Made by a program: the position numbers and the translations under genes. The notes under the pieces are model-generated. The model did not search any database. It worked only from the letters and a program-made list of their open reading frames with translations, and was not told the DNA's origin. A stretch of 64,000 bases of DNA from NCBI RefSeq assembly GCF_011769985.2, contig NZ_CP039734.2, positions 310,001 through 374,000 of the forward strand. Reading direction: 5' to 3'. The stretch's first letter is position 1, and each line of letters opens with the position of its first letter. This DNA comes from Sulfurospirillum diekertiae. Its GTDB lineage: Bacteria; Campylobacterota; Campylobacteria; Campylobacterales; Sulfurospirillaceae. Shown here one piece after another: positions 37,104 through 47,150 of the stretch.

Positions 37104-37285
37104 AAAATCAAATGGAAAAAGAATTTTTTCGCCCAAAAGAAGCAGCACAGTTTCTTTGTATTGGATTGTCAACTCTATGGCTCCATATAAAAAATAATAA
37201 AATCAAAACCTTGAAACCATCTCCAAAAACCACTATAATTAGCCGAGAAGAGTTATTGTCTTTTCTAAACAGTCATGTTTTGTAG
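37100..37285 (+). CDS. AlpA/MerR-like helix-turn-helix protein, possible excisionase
   Basis: A 61-residue protein with the MerR-type fold of excisionases and AlpA regulators: FFRPKEAAQFLCIGLSTLWL, then a basic wing and ISREELLSFLNSH. The ATG overlaps the stop of the replication gene. Its place directly before the right integrase arm sites and attR fits a recombination directionality factor. Confidence 0.78.
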   Translation: MKNQMEKEFFRPKEAAQFLCIGLSTLWLHIKNNKIKTLKPSPKTTIISREELLSFLNSHVL

Positions 37286-37304
37286 TAGTAATTATAGTAG
37301 TAAT
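37285..37304. promoter_or_regulatory. Right paired integrase arm-type sites (candidate)
   Basis: GTAGTAAT at 37285 and 37297, 12 bases apart, the same unit and spacing as at 17856 and 17868. It begins within the last codons of the AlpA-like gene. Confidence 0.6.
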
Positions 37305-37362
37305 TTAGAAGGAAGTAGTTTTATCAAATCCCTTAAATAAAGGGTTCTTATAGTGTTGTTTA

Positions 37363-37388
37363 AATCCAGCATTCGGAGCCACTCTTTT
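37363..37388. other. attR core
   Basis: 26 bases identical to the tRNA-Asn 3' end repeat at 17723-17748. A small hairpin CCCTT/AAGGG lies at 37330-37344 just inside the island. Confidence 0.93.
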
Positions 37389-37580
37389 TATAAATCCCTT
37401 CAAAAAAATCATCAAAAATAAATTTTCAAGTCCTTGGATACATTATAATCAATCTAACAATCTTTTGTACTTTTTGGTTAAATTGGTACATCAATAGCTT
37501 AACATACAGTATACTATTGCCATTATTTAAGTAGAAATTTTTTAACTAAAAATTAATCATTAGTAAAAATATTAAATTAC

Positions 37581-37609
37581 TTGACATTAAATACCATTTG
37601 CGTTACACT
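37581..37609 (+). promoter_or_regulatory. Probable metQNI promoter
   Basis: TTGACA and TACACT separated by 17 bases, 40 bases before the metQ ATG. AAGGAG precedes the ATG. I see no S-box riboswitch. Confidence 0.55.
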
Positions 37610-37649
37610 TCCATAAATTAATAACCATTATACAGTTCAAGGAGAAAAA

Positions 37650-38477
37650 ATGGCATTGAAACAATGGAAATCCAAATTATCCATTTTGGTTATAGTACTG
37701 TTCATTTTTACGGCAAATGCATTTGCAGAGAATAAACATTTAATTATTGGTATATCACCAGGCCCTTACGGTGATCTTTTTAAACAAGCGATTGCACCTA
37801 GTCTTGCACAAAAAGGGTATACCATAGAGATTAAAGAATTCAGTGATTATGTACAACCCAATCTTGCCCTTGCCAATAAATCAATTGATGCGAATCTCTT
37901 TCAACACCCCATGTATTTGAAAAAGTTTGCAGCGGACAAAGGTCTTAAACTCTCCGCACTGATCAGCGTTCCAACGGCAGGCGTTGGTATTTACTCTAAA
38001 AAATATAAATCGATTGCGGAAATTAAAGAGGGCTCTTCCCTTACCCTTGCCAATGACCCCACAAATCTAGCAAGAGCACTTCGTTATTTACAATCAGTAG
38101 GCCTTATTAAAATTAAACCAGAGATTGATGCAACGAAAGCTTCAGAGAAAGACATTGTGGAAAATCCAAAAAAACTTAAAATTCATCCGCTTGAGGCAGC
38201 TCAAATTCCTCGCACACTGGACAGTGTAGACATTGCTGTTGCTTCTGGAAATTATGCGATTTCTTCAGGTATTTATCCAACTGCGATTGATCGAGAAATT
38301 ATTCCTGAAGACTATATCAACATCATTGCGGTCAGAACCGATGATTTAGATGCACAATATGTGAAAGATATCAAAGAAGTGGTTGAATCAGAGGCCTTTG
38401 CAAATATTATGAGTGATCCTGCTAAAATCTTCAAAGATTTTCAAAAACCTGCGTGGTTAAAAGCAAAAACAAAATAG
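37650..38477 (+). CDS. metQ: Methionine ABC transporter substrate-binding protein
   Basis: A 275-residue NlpA/MetQ family protein. A Sec signal (to NAFAEN, about residue 26) lacks a lipobox Cys, so it seems to be free in the periplasm, not anchored as in Escherichia coli. Family blocks include QHPMYLKKFAADKG and LANDPTNLARALRYLQ. It binds methionine or a related sulfur amino acid for MetNI, encoded directly downstream. Gene order metQ-metN-metI differs from the enterobacterial metN-metI-metQ. Confidence 0.92.
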   Translation: MALKQWKSKLSILVIVLFIFTANAFAENKHLIIGISPGPYGDLFKQAIAPSLAQKGYTIEIKEFSDYVQPNLALANKSIDANLFQHPMYLKKFAADKGLKLSALISVPTAGVGIYSKKYKSIAEIKEGSSLTLANDPTNLARALRYLQSVGLIKIKPEIDATKASEKDIVENPKKLKIHPLEAAQIPRTLDSVDIAVASGNYAISSGIYPTAIDREIIPEDYINIIAVRTDDLDAQYVKDIKEVVESEAFANIMSDPAKIFKDFQKPAWLKAKTK

Positions 38478-38539
38478 AGTGTGAAGTACGGTATGTTTGT
38501 TGCATACCGTATGGATAGATTATTGGAGATTAGGTCATT

Positions 38540-39547
38540 ATGGTAAATATCGAAAATGTAACGGTTACGTTTCAAACTAAAGAAGCCTCTTTTAAAGCCG
38601 TTGATGCTATTAATTTGCAGATTCAAGAGGGTGAAATATTTGGTATTGTGGGCACGAGTGGTGCTGGTAAAAGTACCCTTATTCGTACTATTAACCTTCT
38701 TCAAAAACCAACCTCAGGAAAGATATGGATTGCGGGAGAAGATATTACAGAATATACAGGATTAAAACTTAGAACCATCCGTCATACTATTGGGATGATT
38801 TTTCAGCATTTTAATCTCATTCATACAAAAACTGTTTTTGACAATGTCGCTTTTCCTATGGTTATTGCAGGAGCTTCTAAAGAGGCGATTTTACAAAGGG
38901 TTCCTGCACTTTTAGAGCTTGTCGGGTTATCGGACAAAATGCATGTTTATCCTTCCACCCTTTCAGGCGGGCAAAAACAACGTGTTGGTATTGCTCGGTC
39001 TCTTGCAAATAACCCTAGAATTCTTTTATGTGATGAACCTACCTCTGCGCTTGATCTTGAGACAACCAATGCAATTTTAGATCTTCTTAAAGAGATCAAC
39101 AAAAAATTAGGCATTACGACCATTCTGATTACTCATGAGATGGATGTGATTAAAAAAATTTGTAACAAAGTTGCCGTGATGGATAAAGGTGTCGTGGTTG
39201 AAACAGGTAGTGTTTACGATATTTTCTCTCTTCCAAAACACCCTTTTACACAAAAATTAGTCGCACATACGCTTAATCTTGAGTTACCCTCTCGTATTTT
39301 GCAAGATGTGCAAGGGCGTCTCATTAAAGTTGTTTATAATGGAGATAGAGCAGAAGAACCCATATTAAGTGACGCGATTCGTACTTTTGGAGTAGACATT
39401 AATGTATTACATGGAAAAATTGAGTATATTGATGAAAAACCTCTGGGTGTACTTCTTTTAAATATTAATGCAAGTAGTGCTCAGATTGAACAAATTATAA
39501 GTTATCTTAAAGAACGCACTGCATCAGTGGAGGTATTTCATGGATAG
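38540..39547 (+). CDS. metN: Methionine ABC transporter ATP-binding protein
   Basis: A 335-residue ATPase. Walker A GTSGAGKST near residue 37, Q-loop region MIFQHFNLI, signature LSGGQKQR and Walker B ILLCDEPTSALD. The C-terminal ~80 residues form the NIL regulatory domain, which senses cytoplasmic methionine in MetN proteins. The stop overlaps metI by eight bases. Confidence 0.95.
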   Translation: MVNIENVTVTFQTKEASFKAVDAINLQIQEGEIFGIVGTSGAGKSTLIRTINLLQKPTSGKIWIAGEDITEYTGLKLRTIRHTIGMIFQHFNLIHTKTVFDNVAFPMVIAGASKEAILQRVPALLELVGLSDKMHVYPSTLSGGQKQRVGIARSLANNPRILLCDEPTSALDLETTNAILDLLKEINKKLGITTILITHEMDVIKKICNKVAVMDKGVVVETGSVYDIFSLPKHPFTQKLVAHTLNLELPSRILQDVQGRLIKVVYNGDRAEEPILSDAIRTFGVDINVLHGKIEYIDEKPLGVLLLNINASSAQIEQIISYLKERTASVEVFHG

Positions 39548-40199
39548 TTTTATTGAACTTTTGCCCGATCTTTTAAAAGCATTTTGGGAAACATTACAAA
39601 TGGTGGGTATCTCTTTTTTCTTCTCCATTATTTTAGGTATTCCTCTGGGGCTTTTTCTTTTCATAACTGACAAAGGGCTTTTTTGGGAAAATAAATTTCT
39701 CAATCTATTCAGTGGTTTGCTCATCAATGTTGTGCGTTCAACTCCCTATGTTATATTGTTGGTTTTACTTCTTCCTTTGACACAAATGCTCATTGGCTCA
39801 ACCATAGGCCCCATTGCTGCTTCTTTTTCACTTTCCGTTGCAGCGATTGCTTTTTATGCGAGATTGGTGCAAGTATCATTGTGTGAAGTTGATAAAGGCG
39901 TTATTGAGGCGGCTACTGCTTATGGTGCAACACCGTTCCAAATTATTAAAAATGTTTTGCTCCCTGAAGCACTTCCTGGGCTTATTAGGGGACTCACAGT
40001 CACAGGCATCAGCCTTGTAGGATACTCTGCCATGGCAGGTATTGTGGGTGGTGGAGGCGTGGGCGATCTTGCAATTCGTTTTGGATATTATCGTTATGAA
40101 ACGAACGTAATGATTATTACCGTTGTCATTCTTATTATTTTAGTGCAAATTCTCCAAGTATTTGGAGATAGCATTGCTACGAAAGTCGATAAAAAATAA
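39540..40199 (+). CDS. metI: Methionine ABC transporter permease
   Basis: A 219-residue inner-membrane protein with five hydrophobic segments and the EAA loop (EAATAYGATPFQIIKNVLLPEALPG cut to its core EAATAYGATPFQ). Works with MetN and MetQ. Starts inside metN, so translation is coupled. Confidence 0.94.
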   Translation: MDSFIELLPDLLKAFWETLQMVGISFFFSIILGIPLGLFLFITDKGLFWENKFLNLFSGLLINVVRSTPYVILLVLLLPLTQMLIGSTIGPIAASFSLSVAAIAFYARLVQVSLCEVDKGVIEAATAYGATPFQIIKNVLLPEALPGLIRGLTVTGISLVGYSAMAGIVGGGGVGDLAIRFGYYRYETNVMIITVVILIILVQILQVFGDSIATKVDKK

Positions 40200-40351
40200 T
40201 TGTAGGCTCTAATTGTAGAGCCTTGGAGTAATTTTAGAATACTAAATTAACCCCGAAATAGTGCAGCACTTAAAGAATCATCTTTCTATTAAAGCAAAAA
40301 AACCATATTGATTTGGTAAAGTAACATTACTAAAAATTAGGATGATAATCT

Positions 40352-41836
40352 ATGTCTGTACTTTGGGACGCTTTAACAAATGTTGATAATCTTACAATTG
40401 CTTTACTTCTTTTATCGCTAGGAATTGCTCTCTTTTATGAAATGATTAATGGTTTTCACGATACTGCCAATGCCGTTGCGATGATTATTTATACGCATTC
40501 TATGAAGGCACGTGACTCGGTTATTATGTCAGGTGTCATGAATTTTTTAGGTGTTTTAATGGGTGGAATTGGCGTTGCCTATGCTATTGTTCATCTGCTT
40601 CCTGTGGATATTATGGTTGCAACCAACAAAAATGCTTCCCTAGCAATGGTCTACGCACTTCTTATTTCTGCGGTCATATGGAATTTAGGGACATGGTATT
40701 TTGCCCTTCCAGTTTCAAGCTCGCATTCACTCATTGGCTCTATCATTGGCGTCAGTGCAACGTTTGGCGTTTTGAATGGGTTTGATATTTCCCAAAGTGT
40801 TAACTGGAAAGTCGTTTATGGTGTGCTTGCAGGCTTAGCCATTTCTCCTGTCATCGGCTTTGGTGTTGCATTTTTTATGATGCGGTTAGCTCGAAAATAT
40901 ATCGATAGTCCCAAATTATTTAAATCACCGACACAAGAAGAAAAACGTAAACACCCTAATTTTTGGGCACGTATGGGTATTATTGCCACAGGTGCAGGGG
41001 TTAGTTTTGCGCATGGCTCGAATGATGGTCAAAAGGGCATTGGTCTTATTATGATTATTCTCATTGGTATCTTACCTAATTATTATGCCCTCAATATGAA
41101 CTCACATCAGTATAAAATAACTCAAACAAAAGACGCCGCCAACAATTTAGCGAGGTTTTATGCCGATAATAACGAAACATTGGTTCAAATGGTAAGTGAA
41201 AAAAGGCTTACGAGTGCCCTTAAAACAAAAAATACCATTGCAGAGTGTAACGTTGATCAAGTCGGTACATCGGCATCTTTGGTTGCTCAAAAGCTCGATA
41301 ATTTAAAATCCTACGAAGACCTTATAGCAGAAGATATCTGGAGTGTTCGTACTACGATTTTATGTTCCGATAATTTCTTTGCTCAAGCGGAGAAGATATA
41401 CCTTATTGGGGACAAAGACAAGTCAGACTACATTGCTACGCAGAGAAAAGCACTTGTTTCTCCCATAGAGTATGCCCCTACGTGGGTCATTATGGCTGTT
41501 GCTCTTGCGATTGGTATTGGTACGATGATAGGATATAAAAGAATTGTTGAAACTATTGGTGAAAAAATTGGTGCTAAACCGATTAATTATATGCAGGGAA
41601 CGATTTCTCAATTGACAACAATGATCACCATTTTATTGGCAAACTTTGTACATGCTCCTGTGAGCACCACACATATTCTCTCCAGTGCCGTAACGGGTTC
41701 AATGGTCGCAGAACCTGATGGTGGTATCCAAAGAAGCACGGTGAAAATGATTGTTCTTTCATGGATTTTTACGTTACCCGTTACAGCAGTTCTTGGCTCA
41801 GCGATCTATATGCTTTTGAATTTTTTTATGAAATAA
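40352..41836 (+). CDS. PiT-family inorganic phosphate transporter
   Basis: A 494-residue membrane symporter with the two inverted PiT signatures: GFHDTANAVAMIIYT at the N-terminus and NFVHAPVSTTHILSS near the C-terminus, and the repeat GVSFAHGSNDGQKG in the middle. A soluble insert of about 130 residues (about 250-380) separates the halves. Low-affinity uptake of phosphate with metal ions and protons. The 152-base gap before it shows no clear PhoB box. Confidence 0.9.
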   Translation: MSVLWDALTNVDNLTIALLLLSLGIALFYEMINGFHDTANAVAMIIYTHSMKARDSVIMSGVMNFLGVLMGGIGVAYAIVHLLPVDIMVATNKNASLAMVYALLISAVIWNLGTWYFALPVSSSHSLIGSIIGVSATFGVLNGFDISQSVNWKVVYGVLAGLAISPVIGFGVAFFMMRLARKYIDSPKLFKSPTQEEKRKHPNFWARMGIIATGAGVSFAHGSNDGQKGIGLIMIILIGILPNYYALNMNSHQYKITQTKDAANNLARFYADNNETLVQMVSEKRLTSALKTKNTIAECNVDQVGTSASLVAQKLDNLKSYEDLIAEDIWSVRTTILCSDNFFAQAEKIYLIGDKDKSDYIATQRKALVSPIEYAPTWVIMAVALAIGIGTMIGYKRIVETIGEKIGAKPINYMQGTISQLTTMITILLANFVHAPVSTTHILSSAVTGSMVAEPDGGIQRSTVKMIVLSWIFTLPVTAVLGSAIYMLLNFFMK

Positions 41837-41941
41837 AGGAATTTTGATTGCCAAAAGCTTGGATACGTTGAAATGCTTATTTTTTAACATAGCCACTTTT
41901 GTAAAGGATGTTATAATTTCGCATTATTTCAAAGGAAATGT

Positions 41942-42871
41942 ATGCGTGTAGGAATTATCGGAGCGGGTGGTGTTGGTGTTGAATTGGTCAGCTATCTTTT
42001 GACGTTGGGCAATATGAGTGAGATCGTTTTAGTGAATCGCAATAAAGACAAAGCATGGGCAGAAATAGAAGATTTTTCCTATGTTGCATCTTTTACCTAC
42101 GCACGAAATACCCACTTGCATCATGGCGATTACACCGATTGTACGGGATGTGATGTGATCGTCATTACCGCTGGAGCAACCCTCAAAGGCAATCAAACCA
42201 GAGATGAACTTCTAGACGAAAATGCCACATTGATCAAAACCATCGTTCATGAATTACATACCTATGCCCCCAATGCCATTTTACTTATGGTGACCAATCC
42301 CGTAGATATTCTTACTCACATCGCCTTTAAAGAGGGACTTTATCCACGGGAACGTCTTATCAGTGCAGGCACTTTGGTGGATACCGCGCGTTTTATGAAA
42401 ATTGTCAGCCAGAAAGTAGGCATTGATCCTAAGAATATTAATGGCTATGTTTTGGGTGAACATGGCAAAGGAAGTACGCTTCCATGGAGTATTTGCAATA
42501 TTTGTGGTCTGGATGTTGACACCTTTTGTGAACTCAATGGCTTGCCGTTGTTAGATAAAGCACAGATCTATCAAGATGTCATTCATGCAGGATTTGAAAT
42601 TTTTTACAAAAAGGGCAATACGAATCATAGTATTGCGGCCAGTGTTTTTCGCATCATCCGTGCCATTGCGAATGATGAGCACTCTGTCCTCCCTCTAGGG
42701 GTTTATCTTGATGGCGAATATGGATTGAGCGATGTTGTTCTTAATGTCCCCGTCGTCGTTACCCGCGAAGGGGCAACTAAAATTCTTCATTACAAACTGC
42801 TTCCAGAAGAGCTTGAAGCGTTACATGTAAGCGCACGCGTGATGCAAAAAATGGCGCGTGAAGTGCTTTAG
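41942..42871 (+). CDS. Lactate/malate dehydrogenase family protein
   Basis: A 309-residue NAD(P)-dependent 2-hydroxyacid dehydrogenase. GAGGVG opens the Rossmann fold; catalytic His174 in GEHGKGS, Asp147 and Arg150 in LVDTARF and Arg87 are present. The specificity residue, Gln in lactate and Arg in malate dehydrogenases, aligns with Leu81 in the loop ATLKGNQTR, so the substrate cannot be assigned. After the second beta strand it has VNRN where NAD-specific enzymes have Asp, which may favour NADP. An AAAGGA site precedes ATG. Its stop overlaps the convergent phosphoketolase stop by four bases. Confidence 0.87.
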   Translation: MRVGIIGAGGVGVELVSYLLTLGNMSEIVLVNRNKDKAWAEIEDFSYVASFTYARNTHLHHGDYTDCTGCDVIVITAGATLKGNQTRDELLDENATLIKTIVHELHTYAPNAILLMVTNPVDILTHIAFKEGLYPRERLISAGTLVDTARFMKIVSQKVGIDPKNINGYVLGEHGKGSTLPWSICNICGLDVDTFCELNGLPLLDKAQIYQDVIHAGFEIFYKKGNTNHSIAASVFRIIRAIANDEHSVLPLGVYLDGEYGLSDVVLNVPVVVTREGATKILHYKLLPEELEALHVSARVMQKMAREVL

Positions 42872-45234
42872 CGCTCCCTCGCCCACTTCCAGTTTAAAAT
42901 CTCTGGCATATCTTGCCCATACAGCTCAATGTAGGTTTTATGCTCACACAGTTTAGCACGCATTTTTGTTTTAATTACCTCGGCAAAAGGCTTCATTTTA
43001 GGCACGCGATCCATCACATCCATGACTAAATGAAATCGGTCCATATCGTTTAAAACGACCATATCAAAGGGTGTGGTAGTCGTTCCTTCTTCTTTATACC
43101 CTCTTACATGTAAATGATCATGATTGGCTCTTCGATATGCCAAACGGTGAATTAACCATGGGTAGCCATGATAGGCAAAAATAACCGGTGTATCTTTTGG
43201 GAAGAGACAATTAAAGGCTTCATGACTTAAACCATGTTGATGCTCTTCGTGAGGTTCAAGTGTCATTAAATCAACAACGTTGATAAAACGAATTTTAAGT
43301 TTTGGTACGACATCATTGAGAATACTCACTGCCGCTAAGGACTCTAGCGTGGGAACATCACCACAACATGCCATCACCACATCAGGCTCGCATCCTTCAT
43401 CATTACTTGCCCATTCCCAAATACCAATTCCTTTTTCGCAATGTTCGATTGCTGCTTCCATACCAAGCCACTGAAGTTCAGGCTGTTTGCCTGCAACGAT
43501 GACATTAATGGCATTGAGACTTTTAAGGCAGTGCGCTCCAACCCACAAAAGGGTGTTAGCATCAGGGGGAAAATAGACATTGACAATATGAGCCTTTTTA
43601 TTGACAACAACATCAATAAATCCGGGGTCTTGGTGCGAAAAACCGTTGTGGTCTTGTCTCCAAACATGTGAGGTTAAAAGATAGTTGAGTGATGCAATGG
43701 GTTTACGCCATGGTATTTCACGACTGGTGACCTTCAGCCATTTGGCATGTTGATTAAACATGGAGTCGATGATGTGGATAAAGGCTTCATAACAGGAGAA
43801 AAAGCCATGTCTTCCCGTTAGGAGATATCCCTCAAGCCAGCCTTGGCAAGTATGTTCAGAGAGTATTTCCATCACTCTACCATCTTGAGTGAGATGGTCA
43901 TCGGTTTCGTAGTGCTCTGCCATCCAGACGCGATTCGTCACTTCAAAAAGAGCTCCTAGACGATTGGACGCCGTTTCATCAGGGCCAAATACACGAAAGT
44001 TGTGCATGTTCTGGCGCATGACATCTCGTAAAAAATTGCCTAAAATACGGGTAGATTCGGCACTCGTTTTTCCATGATGCTGAACGTCTACTGCATAAGT
44101 TTTAAAATCAGGTAAATGCAAAGGTTGAAGGAGCGCTCCACCGTTGGTGTGAGGGTTTGCTCCCATACGTTTCGTGCCTTTGGGTGCGAGCGAAGCGAGT
44201 TTAGGGATAAGTTTGCCCTTTTTATCAAAAAGCTCTTCGGGTTGATAGCTTTTCATCCAGTTTTCAAGAATGGTGATGTGTTCAGGTTTTTGATCAAGTG
44301 CTGAGAGCGGCACTTGGTGTGAACGCCATGAGCCTTCTGTTTTGAGCCCATCGACCTCTTTAGGACCGCTCCAGCCTTTGGGACTTCGTAGAATAATCAT
44401 TGGCCAAGAAGGACGCTCTGTACTTCCGTTGACTCTGGATTCATGCCAAATCGTTTTAATTTTGGAGATGATGCTATCCATCGTTTCAGCCATTTTTTGA
44501 TGCATTGCCATTGGCTCATCGCCTTCAACAAAATAAGGCTCATAACCATATCCGATGAAGAGTTTTTCAAGTTCATCGTGTGAAATACGCGCCAATACCG
44601 TTGGATTGGCGATTTTGTAGCCATTAAGATGCAAGATAGGAAGCACTACCCCATCACGTTTGGGGTTTAAAAATTTATTGGAATGCCATGCGGTAGCCAG
44701 TGGGCCTGTTTCGGCCTCACCATCGCCTACTACGCAACACGCAATCAAATCAGGATTATCAAAGACTGCACCATACGCATGGGAGAGGGCATAACCCAGT
44801 TCACCTCCTTCATGAATAGAACCCGGTGTTTCAGGTGCGGCGTGGCTAGGAATGCCGCCTGGAAAAGAGAACTGTTTAAAGAGCTTTTGAAGTCCCTTCT
44901 CATCTTGTGAAATATCAGGATAAATTTCGCTGTATGTTCCTTCTAAATATGTATTGGCAACGACAGCGGGTCCTCCATGTCCAGGTCCTGCGATAAAGAA
45001 CATATTGAGATCATCTTGAATGATAACACGGTTCATGTGCGCATAGATAAAATTAAGCCCTGGTGTTGTACCCCAATGTCCTAAAAGGCGAGGTTTAATA
45101 TGCTTTAAACTCAAAGGTTCTTTCAAAAGGGGGTTATCAAGCAAATAAATCTGCCCAACGGAAAGATAATTAGCGGCACGCCAATAAGCATGAATTTTTT
45201 GAAGTTCTTGGTGTGAAAGTGGTTGATGTTTCAT
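42868..45234 (-). CDS. xfp: Xylulose-5-phosphate/fructose-6-phosphate phosphoketolase
   Basis: A 788-residue thiamine diphosphate enzyme that splits sugar phosphates with phosphate to give acetyl phosphate. The N-terminus [20 protein letters not shown], signature GPGHGGPA near residue 70 and the second signature [15 protein letters not shown] are clear. The start at 45234 has AAAGGAG five bases before it; the upstream ATG at 45258 does not. No acetate kinase gene is adjacent. Phosphoketolases are not common in Campylobacterota as far as I know, so transfer is possible, though base composition looks like its neighbours. Confidence 0.95.
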   Translation of the reverse strand: MKHQPLSHQELQKIHAYWRAANYLSVGQIYLLDNPLLKEPLSLKHIKPRLLGHWGTTPGLNFIYAHMNRVIIQDDLNMFFIAGPGHGGPAVVANTYLEGTYSEIYPDISQDEKGLQKLFKQFSFPGGIPSHAAPETPGSIHEGGELGYALSHAYGAVFDNPDLIACCVVGDGEAETGPLATAWHSNKFLNPKRDGVVLPILHLNGYKIANPTVLARISHDELEKLFIGYGYEPYFVEGDEPMAMHQKMAETMDSIISKIKTIWHESRVNGSTERPSWPMIILRSPKGWSGPKEVDGLKTEGSWRSHQVPLSALDQKPEHITILENWMKSYQPEELFDKKGKLIPKLASLAPKGTKRMGANPHTNGGALLQPLHLPDFKTYAVDVQHHGKTSAESTRILGNFLRDVMRQNMHNFRVFGPDETASNRLGALFEVTNRVWMAEHYETDDHLTQDGRVMEILSEHTCQGWLEGYLLTGRHGFFSCYEAFIHIIDSMFNQHAKWLKVTSREIPWRKPIASLNYLLTSHVWRQDHNGFSHQDPGFIDVVVNKKAHIVNVYFPPDANTLLWVGAHCLKSLNAINVIVAGKQPELQWLGMEAAIEHCEKGIGIWEWASNDEGCEPDVVMACCGDVPTLESLAAVSILNDVVPKLKIRFINVVDLMTLEPHEEHQHGLSHEAFNCLFPKDTPVIFAYHGYPWLIHRLAYRRANHDHLHVRGYKEEGTTTTPFDMVVLNDMDRFHLVMDVMDRVPKMKPFAEVIKTKMRAKLCEHKTYIELYGQDMPEILNWKWARER

Positions 45235-45384
45235 AACAACTCCTTTAGGATGAGTCATGATTATGCTACTTCAATTTTACTTAAAACATACGTATTATAT
45301 TTTACATGTAAACGTAAAAAAGCGTTTTATGTTTTGCAAACTATGCTACAATTTGCGCTTAATTTACATATAAAAAGGCTGAAT

Positions 45385-46299
45385 ATGGGAATTAGCATTA
45401 AAAAGCTTGAAGCATTGGTAGATGATGTTGTTTTACCCTTTGAACAATTTATTATGGAAGATACAAGATTGGCTCGCTATTTATCCAATCCAGATGTTGC
45501 AAAAGTACATAACTTAGCCGTTGCAAAACTCACGGTTTACATTTATTCTAATCTTAAACATGCGTATGGCTTAATCCAAGAAGGGGCACAAAAACATAAG
45601 CTCAAGGAAATTCCCCTTGAAAATCTTAGAGAGTTTTATTCGCTCTATTTTGTACTTTGCCGTGAATGGAATCAACAGCATTTTGAAGCCGAAGATCGTT
45701 TTGGAAAAAACTTGGAGATCATAGAGCAGTTTGTGTATGACTCTTTTGCGAAAGAAAATGAGAGCAAAGAAGAATTTTTTATCTATGATTCACCTGAAAT
45801 TTCGCAAGATATAGCCAAAATGCACTATAAAGACGATGCTAAAATCAGTGCCGTGAATTTTTGTGCAGAAGGGAGCATTGACGAGCTCGATATTCAAGAT
45901 ATTTTAGAAAGTTGTGATGAGCTGGCTGAAGTGGTACAAGACTATAACATCGCGTATGATGAAGCCTATTTTTTAGGTGTTAAAGAGCGTCTAGATTCGT
46001 ATGCAACCGTTTTGGAAAAGAATTTAGAATTTCGCGATTTAGGTTATAGCATCGCAAAGCTCTCTTTATCGCTGGAAGAACATCTTGATTTTTTACCCAA
46101 TCATGCCAATAAAAAGAAAATTCTAGTCATTTTAAATGCTATTGTTGAAGATTTAATTGGTTGGACAAATGCTATTTTAAAAGAAAAAACAGCGATCGAT
46201 ATCCACTATTTAGATGCGTCACTTTTCTCAAGCATTATTCAGTTTGAAATGATGCTCGCACCCGTCGTTGAAGAGGAAGATTCATTAGAATTTTTCTAA
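45385..46299 (+). CDS. Hypothetical helical protein
   Basis: A 304-residue cytoplasmic protein that I do not recognise. It is almost all helical, acidic, without signal or membrane segments; the end is EEEDSLEFF. The N-terminal block VLPFEQFIMEDTRLARYL is a handle for finding homologues. The ATG at 45385 has AAAGG ten bases before it; the frame continues upstream, but those 54 codons cross the divergent phosphoketolase start and a palindrome copy (45301-45312). Confidence 0.75.
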   Translation: MGISIKKLEALVDDVVLPFEQFIMEDTRLARYLSNPDVAKVHNLAVAKLTVYIYSNLKHAYGLIQEGAQKHKLKEIPLENLREFYSLYFVLCREWNQQHFEAEDRFGKNLEIIEQFVYDSFAKENESKEEFFIYDSPEISQDIAKMHYKDDAKISAVNFCAEGSIDELDIQDILESCDELAEVVQDYNIAYDEAYFLGVKERLDSYATVLEKNLEFRDLGYSIAKLSLSLEEHLDFLPNHANKKKILVILNAIVEDLIGWTNAILKEKTAIDIHYLDASLFSSIIQFEMMLAPVVEEEDSLEFF

Positions 46300-46328
46300 T
46301 TTTGTGTGTTGTATCATAAGGATTGAAT

Positions 46329-47099
46329 ATGCTTTTAGCCATTACCCATCTGCCTTCACCTAAACTTCAAAACTGTGAGCTTACCTTTTTGCAAAGCGAG
46401 CCCATTTCGATTGAAAAAGCCAACGAACAACATCAACAGTATTGCACCATGTTAGAGCGCTGTGGTGCGAAAGTGATTGTTTTAGAGAATAATGTCGCGT
46501 ATCCCGATAGTGTTTTTGTGGAAGATCCGATCATTGTTTTTGATGAGGTAGCTGTGCTGACATCTATGGGCGTGGAATCACGCAGGGCTGAGAGTGCGTA
46601 CATGGAAAAAATCTTTTTGAAGTACCGTAAAATTGAGCGCATAGCTTTACCTGCTAAAATTGAAGGCGGTGATGTTTTAAAAGTAGGCAAAAAAATATTT
46701 GTGGGTGAATCTGCTCGTACCAATATGGAGGGTATTCAAGCCCTTGAAGCCATCATAAAACCTTTTGGCTATGCGGTAATCTCAGTCAAAGTTACTGGAT
46801 GTCTACATCTTAAAACGGGAGTGACTGCATTGGATGATCAGACAATTTTGATTAACGCAAACTGGGTCGATGCTGATGCCTTTGAGGGCTTTAGTAAAGT
46901 CGAAGTTCCCGATGATGAGCCGTTTGGTGCGAACGTTCTTCAAATTGGCGACATTGTGTGTATGAATGAAGCATTCCCTAAAACCATGATGCTTGTAAAA
47001 TCTTTAGGTTATAAAGTGGATTCAGCAAATATCAGTGAGTTTGTCAAAGCCGAAGCAGGACTTACCTGCATGAGTGTGCCGTTTACATGTAAAGAGTAG
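46329..47099 (+). CDS. Dimethylarginine dimethylaminohydrolase (DDAH)-like protein
   Basis: A 256-residue member of the amidinotransferase/arginine deiminase superfamily. PDSVFVEDPIIVFDEVAVLT, the His in CLHLKTGVT and the catalytic Cys in AGLTCMSVPF near residue 248 match DDAH, which turns dimethylarginine into citrulline; small arginine deiminase-like activities are possible. ATG 46329 is used, since the frame before it only has TTG. The last codons read Phe-Thr-Cys-Lys from a TTTACATGTAAA copy just before the stop. Confidence 0.87.
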   Translation: MLLAITHLPSPKLQNCELTFLQSEPISIEKANEQHQQYCTMLERCGAKVIVLENNVAYPDSVFVEDPIIVFDEVAVLTSMGVESRRAESAYMEKIFLKYRKIERIALPAKIEGGDVLKVGKKIFVGESARTNMEGIQALEAIIKPFGYAVISVKVTGCLHLKTGVTALDDQTILINANWVDADAFEGFSKVEVPDDEPFGANVLQIGDIVCMNEAFPKTMMLVKSLGYKVDSANISEFVKAEAGLTCMSVPFTCKE

Positions 47100-47139
47100 A
47101 TGCGGAAGAAAGAGGCAAATTTATCTCTTTACATGTAAA
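47082..47139. terminator. Paired palindromes forming a long hairpin between convergent genes
   Basis: Two TTTACATGTAAA copies (47082-47093 and 47128-47139) extend into a 15-bp perfect inverted repeat (TTTACATGTAAAGAG and CTCTTTACATGTAAA) with a 28-base loop, between the DDAH and cytochrome stops. It could end transcription from both sides. Confidence 0.5.
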
Positions 47140-47150
47140 GTTAGAATGCG

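Larger units (their letters stand above)
37286..37649. other. Island right end and metQ upstream region
   Basis: A 364-base stretch without a gene. It holds arm sites, attR and then about 190 AT-rich bases with a probable metQ promoter (TTGACA 37581-37586, TACACT 37604-37609, 17-base spacer). Confidence 0.7.

Noticed and set aside
45223-45384. 54-codon N-terminal extension of the hypothetical protein at 45385
   Set aside because: It crosses the divergent phosphoketolase start, contains a palindrome copy and lacks a ribosome binding site; the ATG at 45385 is well placed.
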